Assembly: GCA_017656145.1 (NCBI GenBank)
Contig: JACDOI010000021.1
Coordinates: 1 to 41,302 of the forward strand
Direction of reading: 5' to 3'
DNA length: 41,302 nucleotides
Source of the DNA: Bacillota bacterium
Lineage (GTDB): Bacteria > Bacillota > Limnochordia > Limnochordales > ZCTH02-B6
Part shown: positions 1 to 9,501 of the stretch, in pieces
How positions within the stretch are numbered: position 1 is the first letter of the stretch
Layout of the letters: each line of letters starts with the position of its first letter
The notes under the pieces: generated by a model
The model's database searches: none
Seen by the model: only the letters and a program-made list of their open reading frames with translations
What the model was told of the DNA's origin: nothing
Translations under genes and position numbers: made by a program

Positions 1-1
1 G

Positions 2-1123
2 ACGTACTTCCGCCATCGTGCGGGCAAACAGTATGCGTACCTTGCGGACGCAGTCATCGGGGTGACGCCCCACCAGCGGGTCAACGATGGCGTCAAAGCG
101 CGGCTGGTGGAGCTAGCCGTGGAGCAATCGTATCGCAAGAGCGGACGATGGAGGCCGGAAGAAGCGTGGCATGTGTCGGCGCAGACGGTGATGGCGGCTC
201 TGAGACAGACCAGCGTCCCTGATTGGCGAAAGGCGCCAGGCACGAAACGGCGAGTGAAGTATCTGTTCGTCGAGGCGGATGAAGACCATGTGCCCAGTCA
301 GCAGGGAGGACGTTGGCAGCCGCGGTTGGTGTACGTGCATGAGGGGTGGCTAGAGCGGCAAGACGGCCGCAGGGAGTTGATCCGGCCCCACTATTTTGGC
401 GGACTGGATGACCCCCAGGAGCTGTGGGCAACGGTCTGGCGCTACCTGGAGGGACACTACGACCTGGAGCACGTGGAAGCGATCTTCATCACTGGAGACG
501 GGGCTGGGTGGATTCGGCGGGGCTGTGAGTACATGCCCAAGAGCGTCTTCGTTCTGGACCGCTACCACGTGCACAAGCAGGTGAGCGAGGCGCTAGGAGC
601 CGACTCAGAGCGCCGTCGGGCGGTGTGGAAGGCCATTGATGGCCTAAACGCCCGGGAGGTGCAACGCCTGTTGCGGCAGGCGTATCAGCAGGCCGACAGC
701 GACCATCGACGGCGGACCATCCGGCGTACGGCGACTTACATGCGTCGCAACTGGGACGGGATACGGGCCTGGCGGCGCTACGAGGGGATTTGGCAGGGCT
801 GCAATGCGGAAGGCCATGTGAGTCACGTCTATGCGGCCCGGCTGAGCAGTCGCCCCATGGCATGGAGCCGCGTCGGGGTGCAGACCATGGCCCGACTGCG
901 AGTGTGGCAAGCCAACGGAGGCTCGGCCCGGGCCGCCTACCTGCACGGGAACCCCCAGCCGCCCCTGAAGGTGTCATCCCGGTGGCTCCAACGGCTGCGT
1001 GAGGAGGTCGAGACGGGACGGCTGCTGTCCGCTGAGACCCTAGGGAATCTTCCGGCTCTGAGGGGACACCGTACACCCCTCACGCGAGCCTTGCGTGCAC
1101 TGTCCCAATTGACCGCCGTCTGA
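2..1123 (+). mobile_element. ISLre2-type (UPF0236) transposase, 5' end outside the window
   Basis: The reading frame is open from base 2 to the TGA at 1121-1123, about 373 codons, and no start is needed because the N-terminus lies before the window. The protein resembles the UPF0236/ISLre2 transposase family: an acidic block (EADEDHV, near base 270), an ITGDGAGWI motif (near 487), a VLDRYHVHK motif (near 550) and a NAEGHVSHVYAARL block (near 800). These supply candidate acidic catalytic residues, although I cannot assign each one. No internal stop is visible, so this part is intact. The right inverted repeat is not obvious; a short ATCCTCCTC motif occurs twice between 1150 and 1195 but is unproven as an element end. 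It reads toward the valS leader. Confidence 0.85.
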
Positions 1124-1201
1124 CCGAGACCAACGGTGAGGTCGGGAATCTATCCTCCTCCGTGCGACAGTGGCTTGACGCCATCCTCCTCTGACAACCG
1201 T

Positions 1202-1231
1202 TTGACACCGGCCCGGGCCGTGGTGTATCAT
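1202..1231 (+). promoter_or_regulatory. sigma-A promoter of the valS T-box transcript
   Basis: A perfect -35 TTGACA (1202-1207) is followed after 18 bases by TATCAT (1226-1231), five of six to the -10 consensus. The predicted transcription start near 1238 lies just before the first conserved parts of the T-box leader. Confidence 0.75.
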
Positions 1232-1237
1232 CATGAA

Positions 1238-1510
1238 AAGCTAGAGCTGACGGCGAGGATGGGGAGGAGTAGGGCGCCCTTCGCCTCCCAGAGAGGTGGG
1301 CCCGAGGCTGCAAGGCCCGCTAGGCGAAACGCCCGAACGTCGCCCCGGAGCCGCTGCGCCGAGCGCCGTCCCGCAGGCGGCGGGTAAGCGCAGCCGGGCC
1401 GGCCCGTTACAGCCTGAAAGGGCCTGCACCGGCTTTTGGGTGCGGGAATAAAGGTGGTACCGCGGGAGGCTGGGCCTTTCGTCCTTTAGGGCGAAAGGCC
1501 TTTTTTCCTT
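1238..1510 (+). promoter_or_regulatory. T-box riboswitch leader of valS
   Basis: The leader has the hallmarks of a T-box. A GAGGAGTAGG-like stretch opens stem I (near 1262) and an AGAGAG internal bulge lies near 1290. A GAAC-GTC-GCCC-GGAG segment follows, whose GTC (1339-1341) fits a valine specifier codon. The conserved T-box AGGTGGTACCGCGGG is at 1452-1466, and a terminator hairpin follows. In this family uncharged tRNA pairs with the specifier and with the T-box bulge and stabilises an antiterminator, so valS is read when charged tRNA-Val is short. The specifier assignment rests on sequence context rather than a folded model. Confidence 0.9.
1472..1507 (+). terminator. regulated terminator of the valS T-box
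   Basis: GGGCCTTTCG and CGAAAGGCC form a strong hairpin around a CCTTTAGGG apex, followed by a run of six T (1501-1506). The left arm is preceded by the T-box sequence, as expected for mutually exclusive terminator and antiterminator folds. Confidence 0.9.
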
Positions 1511-1580
1511 TCGCCTTCCGCCGTCCAGCGATCAAGGCCGGCGGCGGAAGGCGAGCAGTTTGGGCACGGGAGGGGTCGTC

Positions 1581-4268
1581 ATGACCGAACCGACGGCGGC
1601 GGCGCCGCGAAGCGCCGGCATTCCGAAAGTCTACAATCCAGCCGATGTGGAGTCCAAGTGGTACCGGTACTGGGAGGAACGAGGGCTGTTCCACGTGGAG
1701 CCGGACCAGGAAGGGACCGCCTTTTCCGTCGTCATTCCCCCGCCCAACGTCACCGGTTCCTTGCACATGGGGCATGCTCTCAACAATACGCTCCAAGACG
1801 TCATCGTCCGCTGGCGGCGCATGCAAGGATTTCTCACCTTGTGGGTTCCGGGCACCGACCACGCAGGAATCGCGACCCAGCACGTCGTCGAGGAGGAGTT
1901 GGCCAAAGAAGGGCAAAACCGCTGGGAGCTGGGGCGGGACAAGTTCGTGGAGCGGGTGTGGTCGTGGAAAGAGCGGTACGGCCATATCATCACCGACCAG
2001 CTGCGCCGCCTAGGGGCGTCGTGCGACTGGCAGCGGGAGCGGTTCACGATGGACGAGGGACTATCCCGCGCGGTAAGGCAGGTGTTCGTCGATCTCTACG
2101 ATCGAGGCTTGATCTACCAGGGCAACTACATCGTCAACTGGTGCCCCAGCTGCGGCACGACGTTGTCGGACATCGAGGTGGAGCATGAGGAACAGGACGG
2201 TAAGCTCTACCACATCCGCTACCCTCTTGTTGACGGCGGCGAGCACATCACCGTCGCGACCACCCGGCCTGAAACGATGCTGGGGGACACCGCGGTGGCG
2301 GTCCACCCCGGCGATGCTCGCTATCGGCACTTGGTCGGCCGCAAGGTTCGCTTGCCCTTGATGAACCGGGAGATCCCCATCGTGGCCGATGAGTGGGCCA
2401 ATCCCGAATTCGGCACCGGGGCGGTGAAAGTGACGCCGGCCCACGATCCCAACGACTTCGAAATCGGCGAGCGCCACGGGCTTTCGCGCATCCAGGTCAT
2501 CGGCGCCGACGCCCGCATGACGACCGAAGCGGGGCCGTACGCCGGCCTGGACCGGTACGAGTGCCGGAAAGCCGTCGTGCGGGACCTGGAAGCCCAAGGG
2601 TTTCTCGTCAAAGTGGAGGAGCACCGGCACGCGGTCGGGCGGTGCTACCGGTGCGATACGGTGGTGGAGCCGCTTGTGTCCAGACAGTGGTTCGTGCGGA
2701 TGAAGCCGCTGGCCCAACCGGCCATCGAGGCGGTGCGGGACGGCCGGGTGAAGTTCGTGCCCGAGCGGTTTGCCAAGAACTACCTGCACTGGATGGAGAA
2801 CATCCGCGACTGGTGCATCTCCCGCCAGCTGTGGTGGGGTCATCGCATCCCGGTTTGGACGTGCGGGGATTGCGGCCACATGTTCGCCGCGGTCGAGGAT
2901 CCTGACCGCTGCCCCAAGTGCGAAAGCTCGCGGCTTGAGCAAGACCCGGACGTATTGGACACGTGGTTCAGCTCGGCGTTGTGGCCCTTTTCCACGTTGG
3001 GATGGCCCGGCGACACCGCGGACTTGCGCCGGTTTTACCCGACCTCGGTACTGGTGACCGGGTTCGACATCATCTACTTCTGGGTCGCGCGGATGATCTT
3101 CATGGGTTTGCACTTCATGGGCCGCGAACCGTTCCGCCACGTGCTTATCCACGGACTGGTGCGGGACGCACTGGGGCGCAAGATGAGCAAGTCGTTGGGC
3201 AACGGTGTGGACCCGCTGGAGGTCATCCGGGAGTATGGGGCCGACGCCCTCCGCTTCACGCTTGTCACCGGCATCGCGCCCGGCAACGACACCCGCTACC
3301 AGCCGGAGAAGGTGGAGGCCAGCCGCAATTTCTGCAACAAGATCTGGAATGCGTCCCGCTTTGCGATGATGAACCTGGAAGACTTCGATCCTGGTGAGGC
3401 GCCTTTGGAGAACCGGGCCCTGGAGCTCCACGACCGCTGGATTCTCAGCCGCCTTGAGTGGACCGCAGGGGAGGTCACCCGGCATCTGGAACGGTTCGAC
3501 CTGGGCGAGGCGGCTCGCACGCTTTACGATTTCGTCTGGGGTGAGCTGTGCGACTGGTACATCGAGCTCATCAAGCCGCGCTTGTACGGCCGAGAAGGCG
3601 AGGAGAGCCGCCGGGCGGCCCAGCATACGCTCTTTTTCGTGTTGGAATCGACGCTGCGCCTGCTGCATCCGTACATCCCGTTCCTGACGGAAGAGGTGTG
3701 GCAGCTGTTGCACGACGTCACCGGCGCGGCTCGGCCCGTGGAAAGCATCATGGTCGCGCCATGGCCCGCCCCTTCGGGCTGGCGAAACCCCGCGGCCGAG
3801 GAGCAAATGGCCGATCTCATCGACATCGTGCGGGCCATCCGCAACGTGCGGGCTGAAAAGCAGGTGGAACCGGGTCGATTCATCACCGCGATCCTGCAGG
3901 CGGCCCAGGATAAGCACGACAGCCTCCGGCAGTTGGCCCCTTCCATTCAGGCGCTGGCCCGGGTCGGGGAGCTTCTGATTCGGGACGCGGATGCTTCGCC
4001 GCCGGAACGGGCCGTCGCGGCCATCGCGGGCGGCGTCCGGGTCTACTTGCCCCTGGCGGGCCTTGTGGACGTGGAGCGGGAACGGGCCCGGATCGAGGCG
4101 GAGCTAGCTGAAACCGCCCGCCAGCTTCAAGCGGTAGCCGCCCGGCTGGCCAACGAGGGGTTCGTCCGCAAGGCGCCCGCGGCGGTGGTGGAACGGGAAC
4201 GGCGGCGCCGGGAGGAACTGGCTGAGAAGGAGCAGCTGTTGCGGCAGCGCCTGGCCGAGCTGGAATGA
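1581..4268 (+). CDS. valS: valyl-tRNA synthetase
   Basis: Charges tRNA-Val with valine in the cytoplasm; class Ia aminoacyl-tRNA synthetase. The 895-residue product is close to the usual bacterial ValRS length. The HIGH signature appears as HMGH about residue 60 (inside [14 protein letters not shown]) and the KMSKS loop as [10 protein letters not shown] about residue 533. An editing domain with [12 protein letters not shown] lies between them, and a CGDCGH...CPKC pair suggests a zinc ribbon near residue 430. The C-terminus is a long charged coiled coil (residues about 830-895), the ValRS tRNA-binding arm. I chose ATG 1581 because AGGGG (1570-1574) sits at the right distance; an in-frame TTG at 1560 lacks a ribosome site. 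The stop overlaps the folC start (ATGA). Regulated by the T-box leader upstream. Confidence 0.97.
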   Translation: MTEPTAAAPRSAGIPKVYNPADVESKWYRYWEERGLFHVEPDQEGTAFSVVIPPPNVTGSLHMGHALNNTLQDVIVRWRRMQGFLTLWVPGTDHAGIATQHVVEEELAKEGQNRWELGRDKFVERVWSWKERYGHIITDQLRRLGASCDWQRERFTMDEGLSRAVRQVFVDLYDRGLIYQGNYIVNWCPSCGTTLSDIEVEHEEQDGKLYHIRYPLVDGGEHITVATTRPETMLGDTAVAVHPGDARYRHLVGRKVRLPLMNREIPIVADEWANPEFGTGAVKVTPAHDPNDFEIGERHGLSRIQVIGADARMTTEAGPYAGLDRYECRKAVVRDLEAQGFLVKVEEHRHAVGRCYRCDTVVEPLVSRQWFVRMKPLAQPAIEAVRDGRVKFVPERFAKNYLHWMENIRDWCISRQLWWGHRIPVWTCGDCGHMFAAVEDPDRCPKCESSRLEQDPDVLDTWFSSALWPFSTLGWPGDTADLRRFYPTSVLVTGFDIIYFWVARMIFMGLHFMGREPFRHVLIHGLVRDALGRKMSKSLGNGVDPLEVIREYGADALRFTLVTGIAPGNDTRYQPEKVEASRNFCNKIWNASRFAMMNLEDFDPGEAPLENRALELHDRWILSRLEWTAGEVTRHLERFDLGEAARTLYDFVWGELCDWYIELIKPRLYGREGEESRRAAQHTLFFVLESTLRLLHPYIPFLTEEVWQLLHDVTGAARPVESIMVAPWPAPSGWRNPAAEEQMADLIDIVRAIRNVRAEKQVEPGRFITAILQAAQDKHDSLRQLAPSIQALARVGELLIRDADASPPERAVAAIAGGVRVYLPLAGLVDVERERARIEAELAETARQLQAVAARLANEGFVRKAPAAVVERERRRREELAEKEQLLRQRLAELE

Positions 4269-5575
4269 TGGCAGTCGGCTTTTTGGAAAGCCTGAAACGG
4301 TTCGGGGAGAAGCCGGGGTTGTCCCGGATCCGGTTTCTCCTGGCCCGCATGGGCGATCCGCAAGACGCGTATCCGGCGGTGCACGTCGCGGGCACCAACG
4401 GCAAGGGTTCTACCGCCGCGATGATCGCCGCGGCGCTCAAGGCCGCGGGTTTGCGGGTGGGCCTGTTCACTTCGCCTCACCTAGTGCGCTACAACGAGCG
4501 CATCGCGGTGGACGGCGAGCCCATCGGAGACGATGAGCTCGGCCCCCTGCTCGAAGAGTTGAAGGGCCACGCTGAGGCGGCGGCCGCCCGGCCGGAGGTA
4601 GGCCAGCCGACCGAGTTCGAAGTCGGGACCGCGGCGGCGCTGGCCCACTTCGCCCGCCGGCGGGTGGACTTGGCGGTGGTGGAGGTGGGCCTGGGCGGGC
4701 GGCTTGATGCCACCAACGTCGTGCGGCCGGCCGTGACCGTCATCACCCCCGTCGGCCGGGACCACACCGAGGTTCTCGGGGAGGACCTGGCGTCCATCGC
4801 CGAAGAGAAGGCGGGCATCATCAAGCCCCAGGTGCCGGTGGTGTGCGGCCGGCAGCGGCCGGAAGCGATGCCGGTCATCCAGGCGCGGTGCGCGTCCGTG
4901 GGCGCGCCGCTGTACCGGTTCGGCATCGATTTCGAAGCGCGGCTAGTGTCCGCCGATCGCCGCGGAACTTCGTTCGACGCTCGCTGGCGGGACCGGTGGC
5001 TTTTGGGCTTGTCCGTTCCACTTCTGGGGTCCCATCAGGCCGAGAACGGCGCTGTGGCTGTAGCCGCCCTCTGCCGCTTGGCCGAGGATGGATGGCCGGT
5101 GACGGAGGAAGCCGTTCGAGCCGGCTTGGCCGCGGTGCGCTGGCTGGGCCGCCTGGAGGTGGTCGAGCGCCGCCCGTGGGTGATCTTGGACGGAGCTCAC
5201 AACCCGGATGGGTGCCGGGCCTTGCGGCAAGGCCTGGAAGAGGTCTTCCCGGGCGTGCGGCCGGTTTTCGTCATCGGCATGCTGCGCAACAAACCGATCG
5301 ACGACATGCTGGGCGAGTTGTTGCCCATGGCAACCGCCGCGGTGTTCACCGCGCCGGCCAGCTCCCGCACCCCCGCAGCAGATCCCCATGAGCTGGCCCG
5401 GCGGGCGTCCGGGCTCGTTCCGCTGAGCGCGGTGGAGCCCCAGCCGTCCGCGGCCCTGGCCAAGGCCCGGGATCTCGCTGGCCCGGAGGGCTTGGTATGC
5501 GTCTGCGGCTCCCTCTACCTTGTCGGCGAACTGCGGGGCTGTATGGAAAGGGATCTCCGCCGATTGACGGAATAA
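4265..5575 (+). CDS. folC: bifunctional folylpolyglutamate synthase / dihydrofolate synthase
   Basis: Adds glutamate to dihydropteroate and to reduced folates with ATP, keeping folates in the cell. The 436-residue protein has the Mur-ligase-like P-loop GTNGKGST about residues 43-50, followed by [14 protein letters not shown]. The central block contains [15 protein letters not shown] and [10 protein letters not shown], and the C-terminal ligase domain contains [13 protein letters not shown]. All are typical of FolC. The start codon overlaps the valS stop, so the two are co-translated, the common valS-folC pair of Bacillota. ATG 4268 is an equally possible start one codon later. Confidence 0.95.
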   Translation: MMAVGFLESLKRFGEKPGLSRIRFLLARMGDPQDAYPAVHVAGTNGKGSTAAMIAAALKAAGLRVGLFTSPHLVRYNERIAVDGEPIGDDELGPLLEELKGHAEAAAARPEVGQPTEFEVGTAAALAHFARRRVDLAVVEVGLGGRLDATNVVRPAVTVITPVGRDHTEVLGEDLASIAEEKAGIIKPQVPVVCGRQRPEAMPVIQARCASVGAPLYRFGIDFEARLVSADRRGTSFDARWRDRWLLGLSVPLLGSHQAENGAVAVAALCRLAEDGWPVTEEAVRAGLAAVRWLGRLEVVERRPWVILDGAHNPDGCRALRQGLEEVFPGVRPVFVIGMLRNKPIDDMLGELLPMATAAVFTAPASSRTPAADPHELARRASGLVPLSAVEPQPSAALAKARDLAGPEGLVCVCGSLYLVGELRGCMERDLRRLTE

Positions 5576-5598
5576 TTCGGTCGGAAGGAGGGCCCCGG

Positions 5599-6153
5599 AT
5601 GGCCCGCACGCGAGGCGGCGGCGCCGGCAAGACTAGAGTGCGCGTCTTCTGGTCGGTTTGGAAGGAGCGCATCTCCTTTGCTTTCACCTTGGTGGCCGTC
5701 GGTGCTGTGGCCGTGTTCTTGGGCTGGCTGATGGGGCAGTACGCCATTCAGTCGGTGACGGGCCCGCCCCCGGCTGTCACACCGGCGCAACGCCCGGCTT
5801 CCGCCCCTGCATCCCCGCGCCCTGCGCCCGAGACCGAAAGCCCCGCGGCACCGACCCAACATCCCGCTGGGCAGGCCCAAAGCCCTGCGGCCAGCCGCGA
5901 GCGCCCGGCCGGGCAAAGCGGGGAAGCGCCTCCTTTGGGCGTGTGGCGGGTACAGGTGGGCGCTTTTTCCGAACGCCGCCGGGCTGAGGTCCTCGCCAAC
6001 GAGCTGCGGTCTCGCGGGTATGATGTTTGGATCTCGCCGCAAGTCCCGTACCGGGTGCAGGTGGGGGCGTTTTCCGAAGCAGCCCGGGCCCGGGCCACGG
6101 CGCGGGATTTGCAGTCCCAGGGCTACGAAGTGTTCGTCGTGCCGCCCGGTTGA
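5599..6153 (+). CDS. SPOR-domain membrane protein
   Basis: Predicted single-pass protein of 184 residues. A basic N-terminus (MARTRGGG...) leads to a membrane helix at about residues 25-46 (ISFAFTLVAVGAVAVFLGWLMG region). A Pro/Ala/Gln-rich linker of about 60 residues follows, then a C-terminal SPOR domain with two half repeats that each begin with VQVGAFSE (about residues 117 and 152). SPOR domains bind denuded glycan strands of peptidoglycan, so a role at septa or at the engulfing forespore membrane is plausible; this is family knowledge, not shown here. Start ATG 5599 follows GGAGGG (5587-5592) at good spacing; an earlier in-frame ATG at 5497 lies inside folC. It sits between folC and spoIID. 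Confidence 0.85.
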   Translation: MARTRGGGAGKTRVRVFWSVWKERISFAFTLVAVGAVAVFLGWLMGQYAIQSVTGPPPAVTPAQRPASAPASPRPAPETESPAAPTQHPAGQAQSPAASRERPAGQSGEAPPLGVWRVQVGAFSERRRAEVLANELRSRGYDVWISPQVPYRVQVGAFSEAARARATARDLQSQGYEVFVVPPG

Positions 6154-6206
6154 CGGTGCGCTACCCCGAAAGCCGGTTCCAGCGCGCCTTGTGCCCGAAA
6201 TCCCGG

Positions 6207-6235
6207 GCATAGGAGCGCGCGCCCGCCCATAGATT
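6207..6235 (+). promoter_or_regulatory. candidate sigma-E promoter of spoIID
   Basis: GCATAGG (6207-6213) matches five of seven of the Bacillus sigma-E -35 consensus (KMATATT). CATAGATT (6228-6235) matches seven of eight of the -10 (CATACAHT). The spacer is 14 bases, as the family requires. spoIID is a classical sigma-E gene, which adds weight. If right, transcripts start near 6242, so the in-frame TTG at 6234 cannot be the start codon. Confidence 0.55.
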
Positions 6236-6278
6236 GATCCCCGCGGCGGAACCACCGTCCGGAACAGGGGTGGGCGGG

Positions 6279-7313
6279 GTGGCGGGCTGGAACGTTCGCC
6301 GCCGGCGTCGGGGTGGCGAGCTGGTATCCTTCGCGCTGGCGGCGGCGCTGCTTGTTCTTTGGCTCGTTTTTCGCTACCGTTCCGATGAGCCGGTCATCGG
6401 GGTGTGGGACGCGGCGGCCGGCCGGGTCGTCCGCATGGGGCTTGAGGAGTACGTGCAAGGGGTGGTAGCCGCTGAGATGCCGGCGCATTTCCACCCTGAA
6501 GCGCTCAAAGCTCAGGCGGTGGCGGCCCGCACCTACGCCATGCGGCGCATCGCATCCGGCGAGCGGCTGGCGGACCGGCCGGCCGCCCACGTGACGTCGG
6601 ACTTCCGGGTTCACCAGGCATGGACGTCCCGAGACGCTTTTCTCCAACGGTTCGGTCCGGCCGAAGGCGTCCGCCGCTGGGGCCGGGTGGCGGCGGCGGT
6701 CAAGGCTACCCGGGGCATGGTGCTGACCTACCGCGGGGAGCTGATCGAGGCGCTGTACCACTCGACCAGCGGCGGGCATACCGAGGACGCCTCCTGGTAT
6801 TTCGAGGGCGGGCAGCCGTACTTGGTGGGCGTGCCCGATCCGTACGGCGATCACTCGCCGTGGCATACGAGCGTCGCCCGCGTGCCGCTCGCCCAGCTCC
6901 TGGCCCGGCTCTTTGGAGGCGAGGCCGGCCGGGCCACAGGCGAGGACGGGATGAGCGCGGCCGGGGATGGGGCTGCCGGAACCGGATCCGTCGTGTCCGG
7001 GAGCGGCTTGCGCCCGGGCGGCGCGGCTTTGCCGGTTCGGGTTCTCGAGCGCACCCCATCGGGGCGTGCCGCGGCCGTCGAGGTCGGCGGGCGCACGTTT
7101 TCCGGGCGCGCGGTCCGGGAAGCGCTGGGCCTTGTCTCCAGCTGGTTCGACGTCGCCGTGGAAGGGGATACGGTCATCTTCTTCCTGCGGGGCCACGGCC
7201 ACGGGGTCGGCATGCCCCAGTACGGGGCCGATGGCATGGCCCGGGCTGGGGCGGGTTTCGCCGACATCTTGGCCTACTACTACCCGGGGACGACTTTGGA
7301 GCGCCGGTATTGA
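6279..7313 (+). CDS. spoIID: stage II sporulation protein D, peptidoglycan lytic transglycosylase
   Basis: SpoIID cleaves glycan strands and, with SpoIIP and SpoIIM, drives engulfment of the forespore. The 344-residue protein begins with a basic stretch and one membrane anchor (about residues 13-32). The SpoIID domain follows: EEYVQGVVAAEMP contains the family's key glutamate, then ALKAQAVAARTYAMR, a HSTSGGHTEDA block and the C-terminal GHGHGVGMPQYGADGMA signature with AYYYPGT. A Gly/Ala/Ser-rich insert (about residues 218-248) is longer than usual. GTG 6279 is preferred because AGGGG (6266-6270) lies 8 bases upstream; GTG 6270 is an alternative. Likely transcribed in the mother cell from the promoter at 6207-6235. 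Confidence 0.92.
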   Translation: MAGWNVRRRRRGGELVSFALAAALLVLWLVFRYRSDEPVIGVWDAAAGRVVRMGLEEYVQGVVAAEMPAHFHPEALKAQAVAARTYAMRRIASGERLADRPAAHVTSDFRVHQAWTSRDAFLQRFGPAEGVRRWGRVAAAVKATRGMVLTYRGELIEALYHSTSGGHTEDASWYFEGGQPYLVGVPDPYGDHSPWHTSVARVPLAQLLARLFGGEAGRATGEDGMSAAGDGAAGTGSVVSGSGLRPGGAALPVRVLERTPSGRAAAVEVGGRTFSGRAVREALGLVSSWFDVAVEGDTVIFFLRGHGHGVGMPQYGADGMARAGAGFADILAYYYPGTTLERRY

Positions 7314-7412
7314 CGGCTTTCGATCGGCGCCGGAGATGAACTCCTGCACTCCTGAGCGGAGCCGATCCCAGACGCAACGGGTACGTGGTGGGCTATTTAA
7401 AAACCTATTGCG

Positions 7413-8230
7413 ATGGGTGGTCTTGTGCGCAAGGCGGGCGTGAAGCGCGGGCTTGTGGCTGCCATCAGCGTGTTGCTGATTGTTGCGATGGCCGCGGCGG
7501 TCGTCGGGGCCTAGACGCGGTTCATCAGCATCGCCACCGGCGGCACCGCGGGAACGTACTATCCGCTCGACGGCGCCATGGCCCAACGGGCCGACAGCGG
7601 CATCCGCACTGTGGACGACCTGAGGGGCAAGCGGGTGGCGGTGGGCACCCCGGGCAGCGGCGCCGAGGCCAACGCCCGCCAGATCCTGGCGGCCCACGGC
7701 TTGACGTATGAGGACCTGGCGCGGGCGGATGATCTCGCCTTCGGCGAAGCGGCCAACAACTTGCAAGACGGGCACATCGACGCCGCGTTCATCACCGCGG
7801 GCGCGCCGACGGCGGCGGTGACCGACTTGGCTGCGTCTCGGCGAGTTTTCGTCGGTACCGATTTCCGATGAAGCCTTTTCGGCGTTGAAGGCGGAGTATC
7901 CGTTCTACACTCAGGTGACTATCCCGGCGGGGACGTATCGGGGTCTGAACACCGACGTCGAAACGGTGGCCGTCATGGCCATGCTGGCGACCCGGGCGGA
8001 CTTGCCCGAGGACCTGGTCTATGAGATGACCGCAAGCATTTTTGACAACCTCGATGTGCTGGCCGCGACGCACGCCGCAGGTCGAGCGATCTCGGTGGCC
8101 GGGGCGCTGGAAGGCATGCCCATCGAGCCGGGCCTTGTGGTGGGCCATCGGGCTGGTGCTGTCCGCGGCCGGTGCGTTCCTGGCGTGGCCGCGCCGCACC
8201 GGTCCGGCGGTTCCGCCGGTGGAGGCATGA
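7413..8230 (+). pseudogene. decayed TAXI-family TRAP solute-binding protein gene
   Basis: The remnant reads as a TAXI periplasmic receptor with several lesions. A signal-peptide-like start (7413, GLVAAISVLLIVAMAAAVVG) meets an in-frame TAG at 7512-7514. The same frame then gives FISIATGGTAGTYYPL, and soon after IRTVDDLRGKRVAVGTPGSGAE, which in intact relatives lies many tens of residues further on, so an internal deletion is likely. Near 7850 the frame shifts by one base and continues as VPISDEAFSALKAEYPFYT and PAGTYRGLNTDVETV. The end after about 8130 is also degraded. No TRAP permease gene is present nearby. The 7314-7412 stretch before it holds no feature I can name. An assembly error would not explain both the stop and the missing segment. 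Confidence 0.8.
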
Positions 8231-8315
8231 TCGGGCGAGCGGTTGGGCCGCTGGTTGCGACGGTCCGGATGGTGTACACTGGAACCGGAATCCCTACAGT
8301 CTGGAGGGATGGACC

Positions 8316-9392
8316 GTGCCCACCCAAGAGCAAGTTCTCGAGGCTTTGAAGGACGTTCAAGACCCCGAGATTCACAAGAGCATCGTCGAGTTGAACATGG
8401 TCAAGGACATCCGGATCGACGGTTCCAAAGTGTCCGTGACCATCGCGCTCACCATCCGGGGCTGTCCGCTGCGGGATGAGATCCGGCGCCTGGTCACCGA
8501 GCGGCTGCTTGAGATGGACGGGGTGAACGAGGCGGACGTCACCTTGACCGAGATGACGCCCGAGGAGCGTCAGGCGCTGTTTGGCGGCGATAAGCTGCAA
8601 AAGGCGCCGCTGCTCGCGCCCGATTCGCCCACCCAGGTCATCGGCGTTGCCAGCGGCAAGGGGGGCGTGGGCAAGTCCACGGTAACCGTCAACCTGGCCG
8701 CGGCCATGCGCCGGCTTGGCTACAGCGTTGGTGTGCTGGACGCGGACATATACGGGTTCAGCGTTCCACGCATGCTCGGCGTGTCGGGCAAACCGACGGC
8801 CATTGAGGGCAAGATCATGCCCATGCCCGCCTACGGGCTCAAGGTCATCTCGATGGGGAACTTTGTCGACAACAATGCCCCGGTGATCTGGCGCGGCCCC
8901 ATGCTCGGCAAAGTGTTGCAGCAGTTTTTGACGGACGTGCTCTGGGGCGATCTCGATTATTTGCTGCTGGATTTGCCTCCCGGCACCGGCGATATGGCGC
9001 TGGATGTAGCCCGGATGTTGCCCCGCAGCCGGATGCTGATCGTCACGACCCCTCAGACGGTTGCGTCGGGCGTCGCCAGCCGGGCGGCCCATATGGCGGC
9101 CAAGGCGAACCAGCAAGTCATCGGCGTGGTGGAGAACATGTCCCACTTCGTCTGCCCGGATTGCGGGCGGGCGTCAGCGCTGTTTGGCGAAGGGGGCGGC
9201 CGGTCCCTGGCCGAGGAGCTGGGGGTGGAGCTTCTGGCCCAAATTCCCCTCACGCTCGCCCTCCGGGAAGGCAGCGATCGAGGCATCCCCATCGTGTTCC
9301 AGGACGGGACCGAGGCCGACCCGGCCCGGCGGGCCATCGAGGATCTGGCCCGGAAAGTGGCCGCGGCGTGCCCGGTTCCGGCCCGGCGTTAG
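8316..9392 (+). CDS. mrp: Mrp/ApbC-family Fe-S cluster carrier ATPase
   Basis: Binds and transfers Fe-S clusters in an ATP-dependent manner; cytoplasmic. The 358-residue protein has an N-terminal MIP18/DUF59 domain (residues about 1-90, with LTIRGCPLRDEI). The ParA/MinD-type ATPase domain starts with the deviant Walker A SGKGGVGKST at about residue 111. CPDC at about residue 280 is the pair that bridges the cluster between subunits. GTG 8316 follows GGAGGG (8303-8308) at 7 bases; longer in-frame extensions run into the pseudogene. A TACACT (8275-8280) could be a -10 but I see no convincing -35. It is followed after 109 bases by the sulfur-transfer cluster, and a link through Fe-S or sulfur supply is plausible but not shown. 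Confidence 0.93.
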   Translation: MPTQEQVLEALKDVQDPEIHKSIVELNMVKDIRIDGSKVSVTIALTIRGCPLRDEIRRLVTERLLEMDGVNEADVTLTEMTPEERQALFGGDKLQKAPLLAPDSPTQVIGVASGKGGVGKSTVTVNLAAAMRRLGYSVGVLDADIYGFSVPRMLGVSGKPTAIEGKIMPMPAYGLKVISMGNFVDNNAPVIWRGPMLGKVLQQFLTDVLWGDLDYLLLDLPPGTGDMALDVARMLPRSRMLIVTTPQTVASGVASRAAHMAAKANQQVIGVVENMSHFVCPDCGRASALFGEGGGRSLAEELGVELLAQIPLTLALREGSDRGIPIVFQDGTEADPARRAIEDLARKVAAACPVPARR

Positions 9393-9501
9393 GCACCGCG
9401 CGGGTGTCGAGGGCTGGGGCAGCGTGGCGGGACCGGCGGTATGTAGCGTGCGGCGGCCGGATGGGAGCCTGCAGGAAAACCCGTGATGAGGAGGATGTCC
9501 C

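Noticed and set aside
1150-1195. Repeated ATCCTCCTC as target-site duplication or inverted end of the transposon
   Set aside because: Only nine bases in direct orientation within 45 bases; the other end of the element is outside the window, so it cannot be tested.
2061-3917. 618-codon open frame on the minus strand, antisense to valS
   Set aside because: It has no ribosome site or recognisable domain and mirrors the codon pattern of valS; long antisense frames are expected at this G+C content.
6234-7313. spoIID starting at TTG 6234
   Set aside because: The codon overlaps the -10 of the candidate sigma-E promoter and has no ribosome site.
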